Assembly: GCA_900541335.1 (NCBI GenBank)
Contig: UQJC01000018.1
Location: 1 to 37,728 of the forward strand
Source: an uncultured Prevotella sp.
Lineage (GTDB): Bacteria; Bacteroidota; Bacteroidia; Bacteroidales; Bacteroidaceae
DNA length: 37,728 bases
Reading direction: 5' to 3'
Part shown: positions 16,489-24,982 of the stretch, piece after piece
Numbering within the stretch: position 1 is the stretch's first letter
Layout: the number at the start of each line of letters is the position of its first letter
The notes under the pieces: generated by a model
The model's database searches: none
The model's input: only the letters and a program-made list of their open reading frames with translations
What the model was told of the DNA's origin: nothing
Translations under genes and position numbers: made by a program

Positions 16489-16536
16489 CAATCTGAAAAA
16501 TAGCAGGGAGAGTGTCCAACGTCTGCAGTAGGCATA

Positions 16537-16923
16537 TTAACGCTTGCTGAACTGGAAGCGACGACGAGCCTTGGGCTGACCGGGCTTTTTACGCTCAACA
16601 GCACGCGGGTCACGCGTCATGAAGCCTTCAGCACGGAGTGCCTTCTTGTCTTCAGCGTTGATTTTTACGAGAGCACGAGCAATAGCGAGGCGGAGAGCCT
16701 GGCTCTGACCCGTGAAACCACCACCGCAGAGGTTTACCTTGATGTCATACTTTTCAGCAACATCGAGGAGCGTGAGGGGCTGCTTAACAACGAACTGCAG
16801 GATGGGAGAGGGGAAGTATTCCGTAAGGTCTCTCTTATTAATGGTAATTTTACCAGTACCTTCCGTTACGTAGATACGGGCGATGGCGCTTTTACGACGA
16901 CCTAATGCATTAATCATTTCCAT
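16537..16923 (-). CDS. rpsI: 30S ribosomal protein S9
   Basis: 128 residues, normal length. It begins INALGRRKSAIARIYVTEGT and has GGGFTGQSQALRLAIARAL, the S9 signature, then the basic C-terminus (PKARRRFQFSKR) that reaches the ribosomal P site; the terminal KR is intact. It follows rplM by 10 bases, the standard L13-S9 pair. Confidence 0.98.
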   Translation of the reverse strand: MEMINALGRRKSAIARIYVTEGTGKITINKRDLTEYFPSPILQFVVKQPLTLLDVAEKYDIKVNLCGGGFTGQSQALRLAIARALVKINAEDKKALRAEGFMTRDPRAVERKKPGQPKARRRFQFSKR

Positions 16924-16933
16924 TGCTGCTTAG

Positions 16934-17395
16934 TTATTTGAGGAGGTTAATATCAATTGCCTTGGGAGACTGTGCTTCGTGCTTGTGGTCACCACCTTCG
17001 TAAACGTAGAGGTTAGTGAGGAGCTTAGCACCGAGCTTGTTCTTGGGCAACATACCTTTTACTACGCGACGGAAAAGCTTGTCTGCGCCGTTGGGCTTTG
17101 CCATGATGCTTGCGGGAGTATGCTCGCGCTGGCCACCGGGATAGCCCGTGTAAGTGAGATAAACACGATCCGTCCACTTCTTACCAGTGAGCTGGATCTT
17201 GTCGGCGTTGATGATGATAACGTTGTCACCACAATCTACGTGCGGAGTGAAGTTGGGTTTGTACTTACCGCGCAGCAGTTTGGCAACTTTGGTGCAAAGA
17301 CGACCGAGAACCTGATCCGTAGCGTCAACTACTACCCATTCTTTTTGTGCGGTCTCTTTGTTAGCAGAAATGGTCTTGTAACTTAAAGTGTCCAC
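16934..17395 (-). CDS. rplM: 50S ribosomal protein L13
   Basis: 153 residues, initiated by GTG at 17395 (no ATG upstream; the N-terminus DTLSYKTISANKE matches other Bacteroidetes L13). L13 is an early 23S-binding protein. Signature segments are WVVVDATDQVLGRLCTKVAK, HVDCGDNVIIINADKIQLTG and AVKGMLPKN-type VVKGMLPKNKLGAKLLTNLY. First gene of the operon, with a structured leader and a strong promoter upstream. Confidence 0.98.
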   Translation of the reverse strand: MDTLSYKTISANKETAQKEWVVVDATDQVLGRLCTKVAKLLRGKYKPNFTPHVDCGDNVIIINADKIQLTGKKWTDRVYLTYTGYPGGQREHTPASIMAKPNGADKLFRRVVKGMLPKNKLGAKLLTNLYVYEGGDHKHEAQSPKAIDINLLK

Positions 17396-17531
17396 TTTTG
17401 TTTGAATTAAATTGTAACTACTAATGTTTATCTTTCCAGGAGCTTACTAACCATTACGTCCAGGCCAAAATAGGACGTAACTATTAACTCTTGGTTGGGC
17501 ACTAAGGGTGCCCTTGATAATAATCGGCGTG
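17396..17531 (-). promoter_or_regulatory. Structured leader of the rplM operon (L13-leader-like)
   Basis: About 130 bases lie between the promoter and the GTG. GGGCAC (17502-17497 side) and GTGCCC (17513-17508 side) form a 6-bp hairpin with a five-base loop. TTACGTCC (17454-17461) and GGACGTAA (17473-17480) form a perfect 8-bp hairpin, which may be enclosed by AACCA/TGGTT (17449-17453/17492-17496). An L13 leader motif has been described in Bacteroidia by comparative genomics, as I recall; this is probably that element, with L13 binding its own mRNA. Confidence 0.6.
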
Positions 17532-17561
17532 CAAAAGTACAACTATTTTATTTATTGACAA
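17532..17561 (-). promoter_or_regulatory. Promoter of the rplM-rpsI-rpsB-tsf operon
   Basis: Read leftward, TACTTTTG (17539-17532) is a perfect -7 box and TTG (17561-17559) lies 19 bases upstream as the -33 element. Confidence 0.75.
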
Positions 17562-17814
17562 GGTCTTCGCTGTAAGTTTTCTGTTGAAACCGGTGGGTTT
17601 TGCGTGTTTTGTGTTGGTTTTGAGTAACTGGCTCTAGGTGAGGACGTTGTTGGGCAGGGGGTGCTAATTGCTTCGGTGTGTCACCACTCTTGCTGCGCCT
17701 GGCCTGGTGGTCTGTCTGGTGCAATCAGCTTTGTGTGTACGAAGGTGTCAAGTGGGGTTTGGGGCTGTGCTTTCTGTCTTCTTTCCGCACTTCTTTTTGC
17801 AGGTTTTGCAGCGA

Positions 17815-17846
17815 TTTGCTTACTTCCAACGAAATGATTATCTTTG
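17815..17846 (+). promoter_or_regulatory. Orphan consensus promoter (TTTG-N20-TATCTTTG)
   Basis: TTTG (17815-17818), 20 bases, then TATCTTTG (17839-17846) match the Bacteroidetes consensus exactly. It points rightward, away from rplM and toward a region with no gene. Transcription would start near 17852. Confidence 0.6.
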
Positions 17847-17851
17847 GGACT

Positions 17852-18191
17852 CAATTAGGTTCGCTGCCTCGTTCGGCGTCTGTCGTCTTTTCTAGAGGAT
17901 GTTTGCATGCACGCCAGTGAGGTCGCTTGGGTTTTAACCGCTTGTGTCGGTTGAAGGCTCATTCACCTGAGGTGGTAGTGGTCTACGTGCTCCGTAGTGT
18001 GGCTTCGTGTCAAGGTGGAAATGAATGACCGTTTGTGTACGGATAGCTCGTGAAGAAGTGGAGCGGATGTCCGCCCGACGTATTCGATCATCGAACCTAA
18101 GTGGCGACATTATACCCCGGCTGATTAAAGCCATCGACGAAGGGTGGGAGACTTATACGCTGTCCGTATAAGCTTCCCACCCTTCGTCGAT
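17852..18191 (+). ncRNA. Candidate structured non-coding RNA (about 340 nt)
   Basis: No credible reading frame, but many complementary segments follow the orphan promoter: AACCG/CGGTT (17936-17952), a 7-bp long-range pairing TCATTCA with TGAATGA (near 17960 and 18023) enclosing CTACG/CGTAG (near 17982), GCGG/CCGC (18063-18074), TTCGAT/ATCGAA (18083-18095), GGCT/AGCC (18119-18132), and the long hairpin 18133-18191. I looked for RNase P, tmRNA, SRP and 6S signatures and found none. The 3' end is uncertain because no U-tract follows the last hairpin. Confidence 0.35.
18133..18191. repeat. 59-nt near-perfect hairpin (17-bp plus 8-bp stem)
   Basis: The 17-base arms 18133-18149 and 18175-18191 are perfectly complementary (outer part ATCGACGAAGG). 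After one G-T and one mismatch the stem continues as CTTATACG/CGTATAAG around a five-base loop CTGTC. It has no adjoining U-tract on either strand. The rest of 17562-18430 is gene-free; a weaker hairpin AAGAAGT/ACTTCTT lies near 18294-18323. Confidence 0.7.
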
Positions 18192-18436
18192 TGTCTGACA
18201 CGGCGCTTCTGTAGCGGTCGGTAACGAGCGAACCTTAGATTGCGCGTGAGCAAGGAGGGCTATTGGGCTTTGCACCTCTGATTACATTGGGGAAAGAAGT
18301 GGTTGTAACGCGTTGAACTTCTTCGTGCTGTAGGGAATGGGTTCCTTTGGCGTGTACAGCTTTCAAACACCTCGGGGCAAGCATGGTGCTTTTAGTCTGT
18401 CTTTTCGAGAGCCTGGGAGCAATGAATGTTTGGGCA

Positions 18437-18473
18437 CAAAAAAGCCTCTCGTTCCGAGGGATGGAACGAGAGG
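18437..18473 (-). terminator. Terminator of the dnaB operon
   Basis: CCTCTCGTTCC (18445-18455) and GGAACGAGAGG (18463-18473) form an 11-bp stem. Read leftward it is followed by C and a run of six or seven T (A-run 18437-18443 on the plus strand). It lies 60 bases after the dnaB stop. Confidence 0.9.
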
Positions 18474-18533
18474 TGAGTCATAAAGCGTAGCTTCGTATAA
18501 TGTGTGTATGTCGATTGCTGTTGTGGAAATTGG

Positions 18534-20159
18534 TTAGAACGGCGGTTCATTATTGTTTCCCATGGGGGCAAAGGGATCACCCGCAGAGAGTGGCGGGAAA
18601 TTGTTGTTTAATTCAGGCGGCATGAACTCCTGACCCCCCGAAAAGTTTGAACTCAGTATATTGCCGTTGTTGAATCCACCGTCGTTGCCCGTTCCGCCTT
18701 CTGCAAAGGGATTGCCCTTTGCGTCATCGAGTCCAGCCCCTTCTTCCGGATTCTGGAAACGGGCGTATTCGCCGCGGAAGGTCAGCAGCACGTTGCCGAC
18801 CGCACCGTTACGGTGCTTGGCAATGATGATTTCAGCTTTGCCGCGCAAGTCGTGTCCCGCTTCGTCCTGGTAAATCTTGTAGTACTCGGGGCGGTGAATG
18901 AAAAGCACCATGTCGGCGTCCTGCTCGATGGCACCCGATTCACGGAGGTCGGAGAGCTGCGGACGCTTGTCAGAGCCTTCACGGCTTTCCACACCACGGT
19001 TCAACTGGGAGAGGGCGAGAATCGGGATGTTCAGTTCCTTAGCCAACCCCTTGAGTGAGCGGGAGATGGTAGAAACTTCTTCCTGACGGCTACCGAAATT
19101 CATGCCCGAAGCATTCATCAACTGGAGGTAGTCAATCATCAGAATCTTGACGCCGTGTTCGCGAACCAGTCGGCGTGCTTTCGTACGCAATTCGAACACC
19201 GACAGTGAAGGCGTATCGTCCACATAGAGTGGGGCACCGACCAGTTGCTTGATGCGGTGGTCGAGCTGACTCCATTCGAAGGGTTTGAGCTGACCGCTCT
19301 TGAGGGTTTCACCCTTAATTTCGCACACATTGACAATCATACGATTGACCAACTGTACGTTTGACATTTCCAACGAGAACATCGCGGTCGGAATTTGTTG
19401 ATCGACGGCAATATTCTTCGCCATACTCAAGGCAAAGGCCGTCTTACCCATGGCAGGACGGGCGGCCAGAATGACCAAGTCCGAATTTTGCCAACCCGAA
19501 GTAATCTTGTCAAGCGCAGTAAATCCCGAAGCGATACCGCTCATACCGTCCGTACGTGCGGCAGCCTTCTGCAACATTTCGTACGCCTCTTTGATGACCG
19601 GATCAATCTGTGTATAGTCCTTCTTAAGGTTTGTCTGCGACAGCTCAAAGAGTTTACCTTCCGCTTCTTGCATCAGTTCGTCGATGTCTTGCGTAGCATC
19701 GAAAGCCTTGGTCTGAATGCCGCTGGTGTAAGTAATTAGTTCGCGGGCGGTAGCCTTCTGGGCGATGACGCGTGCGTGGTATTCGATGTGAGCCGATGAA
19801 GCCACCATACCGCTCAGTTGTGTGATGTAGAACGGACCACCCACTTCCTCGAGCTTGTTGGTACTGCGCAGCTGTTCGGTGACAGTCAAGATGTCCACAG
19901 GACGTTCTTCGAGGTTGAGACGGCGTATGGCCTCATAGATGATGCGGTGGCGCGCGTCATAGAAGCTTTCGGGTCGCAGGATTTCGCTGACCTGGTAGTA
20001 AGCATCCTTTTCGATAAGGAGTGCACCCAAGACCGCTTGTTCGAAGTCAGTGGCCTGGGGTTGTAGATGACCGTAATTGTCGGTCAGGGGAGCTTGCTCT
20101 TTCTTGCTGGTATACGGACGTTTGCCCGTCTTCTTAGCACTATAGGTTGAGTCTGCCAT
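18534..20159 (-). CDS. dnaB: Replicative DNA helicase DnaB
   Basis: 541 residues, somewhat longer than E. coli DnaB (471). The hexameric helicase unwinds DNA at the fork and recruits primase. The N-terminal domain (about 30-130) has PQATDFEQAVLGALL. The RecA-like domain has SGFTALDKITSGWQNSDLVI, Walker A RPAMGKTAF (234-242), Walker B ILMIDYLQLM, and ALSQLNRGVESR with SDLRESGAIEQDADMVLFIH. There is no intein. The extra length is an N-terminal basic extension and a Gly/Asn/Pro-rich C-terminal tail after about residue 480 (NPFAEGGTGNDGGFNNGN). It follows the lipoprotein gene by 94 bases, so it may be read with it or from a promoter I could not recognise. Confidence 0.97.
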   Translation of the reverse strand: MADSTYSAKKTGKRPYTSKKEQAPLTDNYGHLQPQATDFEQAVLGALLIEKDAYYQVSEILRPESFYDARHRIIYEAIRRLNLEERPVDILTVTEQLRSTNKLEEVGGPFYITQLSGMVASSAHIEYHARVIAQKATARELITYTSGIQTKAFDATQDIDELMQEAEGKLFELSQTNLKKDYTQIDPVIKEAYEMLQKAAARTDGMSGIASGFTALDKITSGWQNSDLVILAARPAMGKTAFALSMAKNIAVDQQIPTAMFSLEMSNVQLVNRMIVNVCEIKGETLKSGQLKPFEWSQLDHRIKQLVGAPLYVDDTPSLSVFELRTKARRLVREHGVKILMIDYLQLMNASGMNFGSRQEEVSTISRSLKGLAKELNIPILALSQLNRGVESREGSDKRPQLSDLRESGAIEQDADMVLFIHRPEYYKIYQDEAGHDLRGKAEIIIAKHRNGAVGNVLLTFRGEYARFQNPEEGAGLDDAKGNPFAEGGTGNDGGFNNGNILSSNFSGGQEFMPPELNNNFPPLSAGDPFAPMGNNNEPPF

Positions 20160-20253
20160 TTTATAGAGATTGAAAAGAGTCTGTCGATGATATATAATAG
20201 TGAAACTGAAACAAGGCCGCTTGCGCCCTTAGTCGTTGTTCGAAGGAGCAAGT

Positions 20254-21735
20254 TCAAGGTTTTGACGCAGGTTTGACATATTGGTAACAACCTATGTCAG
20301 GGGTCGCACCTCTTGGTGTTCCTTTGCGGTCAATGGGATAGGTCTCTGCCGTAATGGCAGGATCAGCGTGTCCGATTGCTTTGGAATGGGGCGAAAGCTC
20401 GAAACTAAAGAGGAGCTTGTCTAAATCGGGTTCGGGCAGGAAGTTCTTGTCTTTGGTGACAAGCGTATCTCCTTCGGCCGTCGTGTCGTCATCCCAGTCC
20501 CATTGGCAATTTTCCATTTGACTGGTTTCCTCCTTGGGCTTGGGCGTATTCAGCAAGCAGTTACGAAAGCGATAGGCAAAGGCATCGTCCTTTTGTTCCA
20601 TATTCTGGTTGCCCATGATTTCGTCGTCTTGATAACCCGTTACCACCGAATTGGCCACAAGCAAGCGCTCGAGCGGAAGGCGTATCCCATTGTCGTGGTT
20701 GGCAAAGTCTAAGGCCACGCCGTTCCCTCCCTTGAAGACATAAAAGCGGGCAAGGGTGCAATGGATGAGACGCACATCGCCGCCGCGTACTTGAACGCAG
20801 TTGCCTCCCGCATTCGTCAGTTGCGAGTTGCCTACATAGGCATTGACCATGCGCAGATCAAGTCCGTTGCCAGACGTATTGTGCACAATGGAGTTTTCGA
20901 GAGTCAACTTCGTACGTTTTACGTCCGCAGAGTCTGCCTGAATGCCGAAGGTACCACTGTGAATGTCGGCGAAGTTGATGTGGTTGTCGTAGGAGGAAGA
21001 CTTGAGCACGATGCCTCCCCATTGTCCCGGGATGCGGTCGTAAGGTTGCCCGTCGAACATATTGCCCAGGCGGTCGCCACGTAAGGTGACAGGCTGTTGG
21101 GCTGTCCCCGTAACCTTCAACGTACCGTAGACGATGAGTTGGGCTTTGGCATGGAAGAGGAAGTTTGTGCCTGCGGCTAAAGTAAGTGTATGCCCGGCTT
21201 CTACTACCAAGCTGTCCATGATGCGGTAAGGACGCTTGGCTTCGAGCGTTATGTCCTCCGTGATTCGTTTGCCTTGCAAGGGGATGACCGCTTGTCCCGA
21301 CGCGGTCAAGACTACACTCTGGCTAACTCCTGCCTCTGTCGTAAACGTCAGCTTGTCACTGACATCGATGGGCAGGTCGTTGTCTATCTCGGGCACATTG
21401 GCCATCAGGTAGACTATCAGGCTATCCTTTGCGGCAATCTCAAAGTCGTGAGCGACACCTTCCTGGAGCGGCGTGCCGTCTACGTTGACCCGAAAGGGAG
21501 AGTTCGCCCCCTGCTCCAAGACAACTTGCGGGATGCGGATTGCCTTCTTGGAGGGGTTGTGTACGGAGAAAGTATACGTGTTGGTAGGGCTTCCGCTGAT
21601 GATTGTGTCAAAAGCTACGGTGTCCGTGCTGAAGGTCAAGCAATCGGCTGGGTTTACCGTATATTCTTCATCCTTCATACAGGAAATGAGGGTGGTCAAC
21701 AGCAGGAGCGGGAGGAAGAGCAGAATTTTACGCAT
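20254..21735 (-). CDS. Outer-membrane lipoprotein with right-handed beta-helix
   Basis: 493 residues from ATG 21735 (an upstream ATG at 21774 would add 13 residues and spoil the signal peptide). MRKILLFLPLLLLTTLISC is a lipoprotein signal with lipobox LISC, modified Cys at 19. An Ig-like region (about 35-165; TNTYTFSVHNPSKKAIRIP) is followed by repeated short beta-strand rungs (about 190-400; e.g. WGGIVLKSSSYDNHINFADI and ENSIVHNTSGNGLDLRMVNA), typical of parallel beta-helix proteins. The C-terminus (GTPRGATPDIGCYQYVKP) matches the end often seen in such Bacteroidetes proteins. No catalytic residues can be assigned. It sits 48 bases after the metallo-hydrolase gene and likely shares the BamA-like operon. 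Confidence 0.82.
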   Translation of the reverse strand: MRKILLFLPLLLLTTLISCMKDEEYTVNPADCLTFSTDTVAFDTIISGSPTNTYTFSVHNPSKKAIRIPQVVLEQGANSPFRVNVDGTPLQEGVAHDFEIAAKDSLIVYLMANVPEIDNDLPIDVSDKLTFTTEAGVSQSVVLTASGQAVIPLQGKRITEDITLEAKRPYRIMDSLVVEAGHTLTLAAGTNFLFHAKAQLIVYGTLKVTGTAQQPVTLRGDRLGNMFDGQPYDRIPGQWGGIVLKSSSYDNHINFADIHSGTFGIQADSADVKRTKLTLENSIVHNTSGNGLDLRMVNAYVGNSQLTNAGGNCVQVRGGDVRLIHCTLARFYVFKGGNGVALDFANHDNGIRLPLERLLVANSVVTGYQDDEIMGNQNMEQKDDAFAYRFRNCLLNTPKPKEETSQMENCQWDWDDDTTAEGDTLVTKDKNFLPEPDLDKLLFSFELSPHSKAIGHADPAITAETYPIDRKGTPRGATPDIGCYQYVKPASKP

Positions 21736-21783
21736 AGGAGAAAGAAGGTAGATGAGGTGTCGAGCGGGAATCAAGGTCCGCTT

Positions 21784-22593
21784 CTATAAATCCATGAGCA
21801 ACGTAGGCGTGCGTCGAGGCAATACCTGCAAGCGGGGACTGTCGCCCTCGTTGAGGGTAAAGCCCGCCTCGGTGAGTGCCTGAACCGAAGCGTCCTGCGC
21901 CAGTCGGGGCAGGTTGTTCTCAGCACTTAAGTGGCACAGCCAAATGTATTGGATGCGTTCGGGCGAAAGGTGTTGAGCCAAAAAATGGGCTGTTTCGCCG
22001 TTGCTGATGTGTCCGTTAGGGCCGCTGATGCGTCCTTTCAGTCGGGCGGGATAGCGTCCTCCTTCGAGCATGCCCGGTTCGTAATTTGACTCGATAATCA
22101 AATGGGTGGCTTGTGATACGAAGTCGGGCATTTCTTCCGTAAAATGTCCGATGTCGGTCATGATGACAAACTTCTTGTCTTCGACTTCGATGAGGTAACC
22201 ATTGTTCTCCGCGCTGTCATGAGGCACGAAGAAGGCAGTGATGTGAAACGGCCCCAGGTCGAAGGGGGTTCCGTGGGTAATAATCTGTTGAAACTCGGCA
22301 GGAACTTTCTTGGCAAAGTAATGATTGGCTTGCATCGAGGCGTGTACCTTCTTGGATGTGTAGACCGGGATGCGAAACTCTTGGGAGAGCGCCCCGACCG
22401 CCTTGACGTGGTCGGTGTGGTCGTGGGTGACGAGCATGGCGCGGATTTGAGCCAGTTGGAGCCCGTAGTCTGAAAAGGCACGCTTGAACTTTCGGATGCC
22501 GATGCCCAGGTCGATAAGCAGACCGTAGCCATCGCAACGCATATAATAACAGTTTCCGTCACTGCCGGAAGCTAAGGATATGAATTGTAACAT
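21784..22593 (-). CDS. Metallo-beta-lactamase-fold hydrolase (YycJ/WalJ-like)
   Basis: 269 residues. It begins LQFISLASGSDGNCYYMRCD, the usual opening of the YycJ/WalJ family, and has the metal motif THDHTDH (56-62), the later MTDIGHFT with its metal Asp, and a distal His in CHLSAENN. WalJ-type proteins are cytoplasmic and have been linked to DNA-end processing and cell-wall coordination in Firmicutes; the role in Bacteroidetes is not established. The gene lies 18 bases after the BamA-like gene, so they are cotranscribed. Confidence 0.88.
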   Translation of the reverse strand: MLQFISLASGSDGNCYYMRCDGYGLLIDLGIGIRKFKRAFSDYGLQLAQIRAMLVTHDHTDHVKAVGALSQEFRIPVYTSKKVHASMQANHYFAKKVPAEFQQIITHGTPFDLGPFHITAFFVPHDSAENNGYLIEVEDKKFVIMTDIGHFTEEMPDFVSQATHLIIESNYEPGMLEGGRYPARLKGRISGPNGHISNGETAHFLAQHLSPERIQYIWLCHLSAENNLPRLAQDASVQALTEAGFTLNEGDSPRLQVLPRRTPTLLMDL

Positions 22594-22611
22594 GGGGTGA
22601 AGGTGATTTGA

Positions 22612-24978
22612 TCAGAAAGGTAAGCCCACAGCAAAGTGGAGCGTAAAGTCACGTTTGAAGCTGGGTTGGGTAATCGGGTAGTGCAAACGGCCGGAAGTGA
22701 CCGCCGGGTTGATAGCCTTCATGCCGCCGTCGAGGCGGAGAATAAAGTAGTCGAAGTTTAAGCGTAAACCTAAGCCGTAAGCCACAGCAATTTCTTTGTA
22801 GAAGCGGTTGAACTTAAACAGGGCTCCGTTCATGTCGGGATACGAGCGGGTGTTCCACACGTTGCCGGCGTCGATAAAGAAGGCTCCGTGTAATTTCCAG
22901 AAGAGGAAGGTACGCAGTTCGGCACTCAGGTCTAATTTCAAGTTACCCGTCTGGTTGATGAAGTTGATGCGGCCGTCCTTTTCGCGATAGGATCCCGGAC
23001 CCAGTTCGCGGACGCTCCAGCCTCGTATGCTGTTAGCACCTCCGGCAAAGTAACGCTTCTCGTAAGGAAGAATGGTTGAGTTACCGTAAGGGATGCCGAT
23101 GCCGAAGGCTGCATGGAAGGCAAGCGAGTTGCGGTCGTTGAGAATGACACTTTTGGTAAAGTCAAAATCGAGCTTGGCGTACTGCGAATAAGCTATGCCC
23201 AGAAATTGATAGTTGCCGTTGCTGTTCCGGTGGCTTCGCGTTGCCTTGGAAAGACCATAGAGCAGGTTACCGGCTATTTCAACACTGGCTTTGATTTGAA
23301 AACCATTGGTCTGATAGAGTCCCGTGGGCAGATTGGCCGCATCGTGCAAGGAGTTATAGACGAAGCTGTAGCCCATGTTCATGATAAAGAGGTCCTCGTA
23401 ACTGTATTTCAATACAGAATAATAAGGGTCGTCGCCTTCGAGGTACTCTTTACGGAACGTCTCTGAAATCCACGGCATGTAAACATAGTTGAGCGAGAGC
23501 AAATCCCAACGGTTTTGCCAGCGTGGATTGCTCGTTCGATTCCAACGATATGCCCAAGCTCCGGTAAGTACGCGTCGGTGGAACTCGGGACGGTCTTGCA
23601 TGTCGTACATCAGTTTGGCTTCCGACATAGCCTTTAGCTGGCGCTTGGAGTCAATACTGATAAAAGGCAACAGCAGGGTAGGGAATCGCAGGTTGGCCTC
23701 TGCACTCCACTCAATGTAGTTTTGGTTGGAATAGCCTTCCAGTCCCGTAATGGCTTCATAGGCTCCGCGCAGCTTGAGTGCAAAGAGTTCGGAACCTCGA
23801 AACAGGTTGCGGTTGCTGTAGGTCAGTGCTACAGCCGCACCGAGGTCGCCCGACGTGTTGGTGCCTTCCAGTTCTAGCCCGATGCTGTGGGGCTTCTTTC
23901 GTCGCAGAGTGATGTCACAGTCTAACAAGGAGGGCTTCCCGGGGACGGGATAGAGCTTTAGCGTCGTATAACTGATAGCCGGCAGGGCATTGAGGTTGCT
24001 GTAGATGCTTTGCACTTCGCGCTCGCGGTACAAACTGTCTGGACGCAAGCCGATGTGTGAGAGATAGACGCGCTTGTTTAAGTGAGGGTAACCGACGTAT
24101 TTAAAGCGCAGGTTGCCATAGTCTACAGAGTCACGGGGAGCCTCAGACGTGTAGTCCGTACCCTCTTCGATGACGCGAATCTGGCGAAACCGTTGGGGCG
24201 TATAGACCGTTTGCGTATCGACTTCGTGGGGATGGCGAAAACGCAGGTGGACGGCGGCTCCGAGTGACCCGGCAAGAGTGTCGATGTCGTAGCTGATGTA
24301 ATCTTTGTTGAGGTAATAAAAGCCACGGTCGTGTAAGGCTTTGACAATGCGTCCACGCTCTTCCGAGAGCTTATTGAGATTGAGCGGCATCCCTCGTTTG
24401 AGGAGGGTTGCGGCCGAATCGGCTTGAAAGGCCCGATGGAGGTTGGGGGGGGCGAAGTCGTAGGTAAGCTCTTGAATGTAGAAGCGCGGTCCGGGGCGCA
24501 GAATGTAATTGACCTGGGTCTTATAGGTCTTGTGGTGGATTAAGGTGTCGGTCGTGGCGTGCAGATAGCCATCATTCTTCATGGCCTGTTCCAAGTTGTT
24601 CATACTATACTTGGTCAGGGTGCTGTCATAGACGACAGGCGCCTCGCCGATGTTGCGCAAGATGCGCGAAAAGCCCTTCTTCCCCTTGATGGAATCTGCC
24701 TTGGAGAGGCAATAGATGCCTAAGGGAACTTTGAACAAAGTAAACCATTTTGCATTGGCTTCCTGACGTACATAGTTGCGGTAAGCATTGGCCTTGAAGT
24801 TGGATGAAGCAGAGGTTACCTTTACGTCAGAGAGTACACCTTGACCTGATTGCAGAAATTTCTGACTACTGCAAGCAGAGAGAATCAACGAGAAAGTTAA
24901 GAGCAAGAAAGCGCGAACATACGGGTGTATATTCGCGAGTAAGAATGGATATAATGGAGTAGTCTTGACCTTTTTCAC
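22612..24978 (-). CDS. BamA/TamA-like outer-membrane assembly protein with lipoprotein signal
   Basis: 788 residues, initiated by GTG 24978 (no ATG in frame). The N-terminus has a hydrophobic stretch (about 23-35) and lipobox LSAC with Cys36, unusual for a barrel but common in Bacteroidetes members of this family. POTRA-like repeats fill about 40-370 and a D15/Omp85 barrel about 380-788, with FAGGANSIRGWSVRELGPGS (the L6-type RGW motif) and a terminal aromatic (HFAVGLPF). It probably inserts or exports proteins at the outer membrane; it is not clearly the main BamA. Its promoter overlaps the start so closely that the mRNA may be leaderless. First gene of the operon with the hydrolase and lipoprotein. 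Confidence 0.87.
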   Translation of the reverse strand: MKKVKTTPLYPFLLANIHPYVRAFLLLTFSLILSACSSQKFLQSGQGVLSDVKVTSASSNFKANAYRNYVRQEANAKWFTLFKVPLGIYCLSKADSIKGKKGFSRILRNIGEAPVVYDSTLTKYSMNNLEQAMKNDGYLHATTDTLIHHKTYKTQVNYILRPGPRFYIQELTYDFAPPNLHRAFQADSAATLLKRGMPLNLNKLSEERGRIVKALHDRGFYYLNKDYISYDIDTLAGSLGAAVHLRFRHPHEVDTQTVYTPQRFRQIRVIEEGTDYTSEAPRDSVDYGNLRFKYVGYPHLNKRVYLSHIGLRPDSLYREREVQSIYSNLNALPAISYTTLKLYPVPGKPSLLDCDITLRRKKPHSIGLELEGTNTSGDLGAAVALTYSNRNLFRGSELFALKLRGAYEAITGLEGYSNQNYIEWSAEANLRFPTLLLPFISIDSKRQLKAMSEAKLMYDMQDRPEFHRRVLTGAWAYRWNRTSNPRWQNRWDLLSLNYVYMPWISETFRKEYLEGDDPYYSVLKYSYEDLFIMNMGYSFVYNSLHDAANLPTGLYQTNGFQIKASVEIAGNLLYGLSKATRSHRNSNGNYQFLGIAYSQYAKLDFDFTKSVILNDRNSLAFHAAFGIGIPYGNSTILPYEKRYFAGGANSIRGWSVRELGPGSYREKDGRINFINQTGNLKLDLSAELRTFLFWKLHGAFFIDAGNVWNTRSYPDMNGALFKFNRFYKEIAVAYGLGLRLNFDYFILRLDGGMKAINPAVTSGRLHYPITQPSFKRDFTLHFAVGLPF

Positions 24979-24982
24979 GAAG

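Noticed and set aside
17668..17934. Overlapping short plus-strand reading frames in the rplM upstream region
   Set aside because: Composition is Cys/Phe/Arg-rich and not protein-like, frames overlap each other, and a promoter lies inside them.
17934..18134. 66-codon minus-strand frame
   Set aside because: No recognisable domain, no start signal, and it overlaps several RNA-like inverted repeats.
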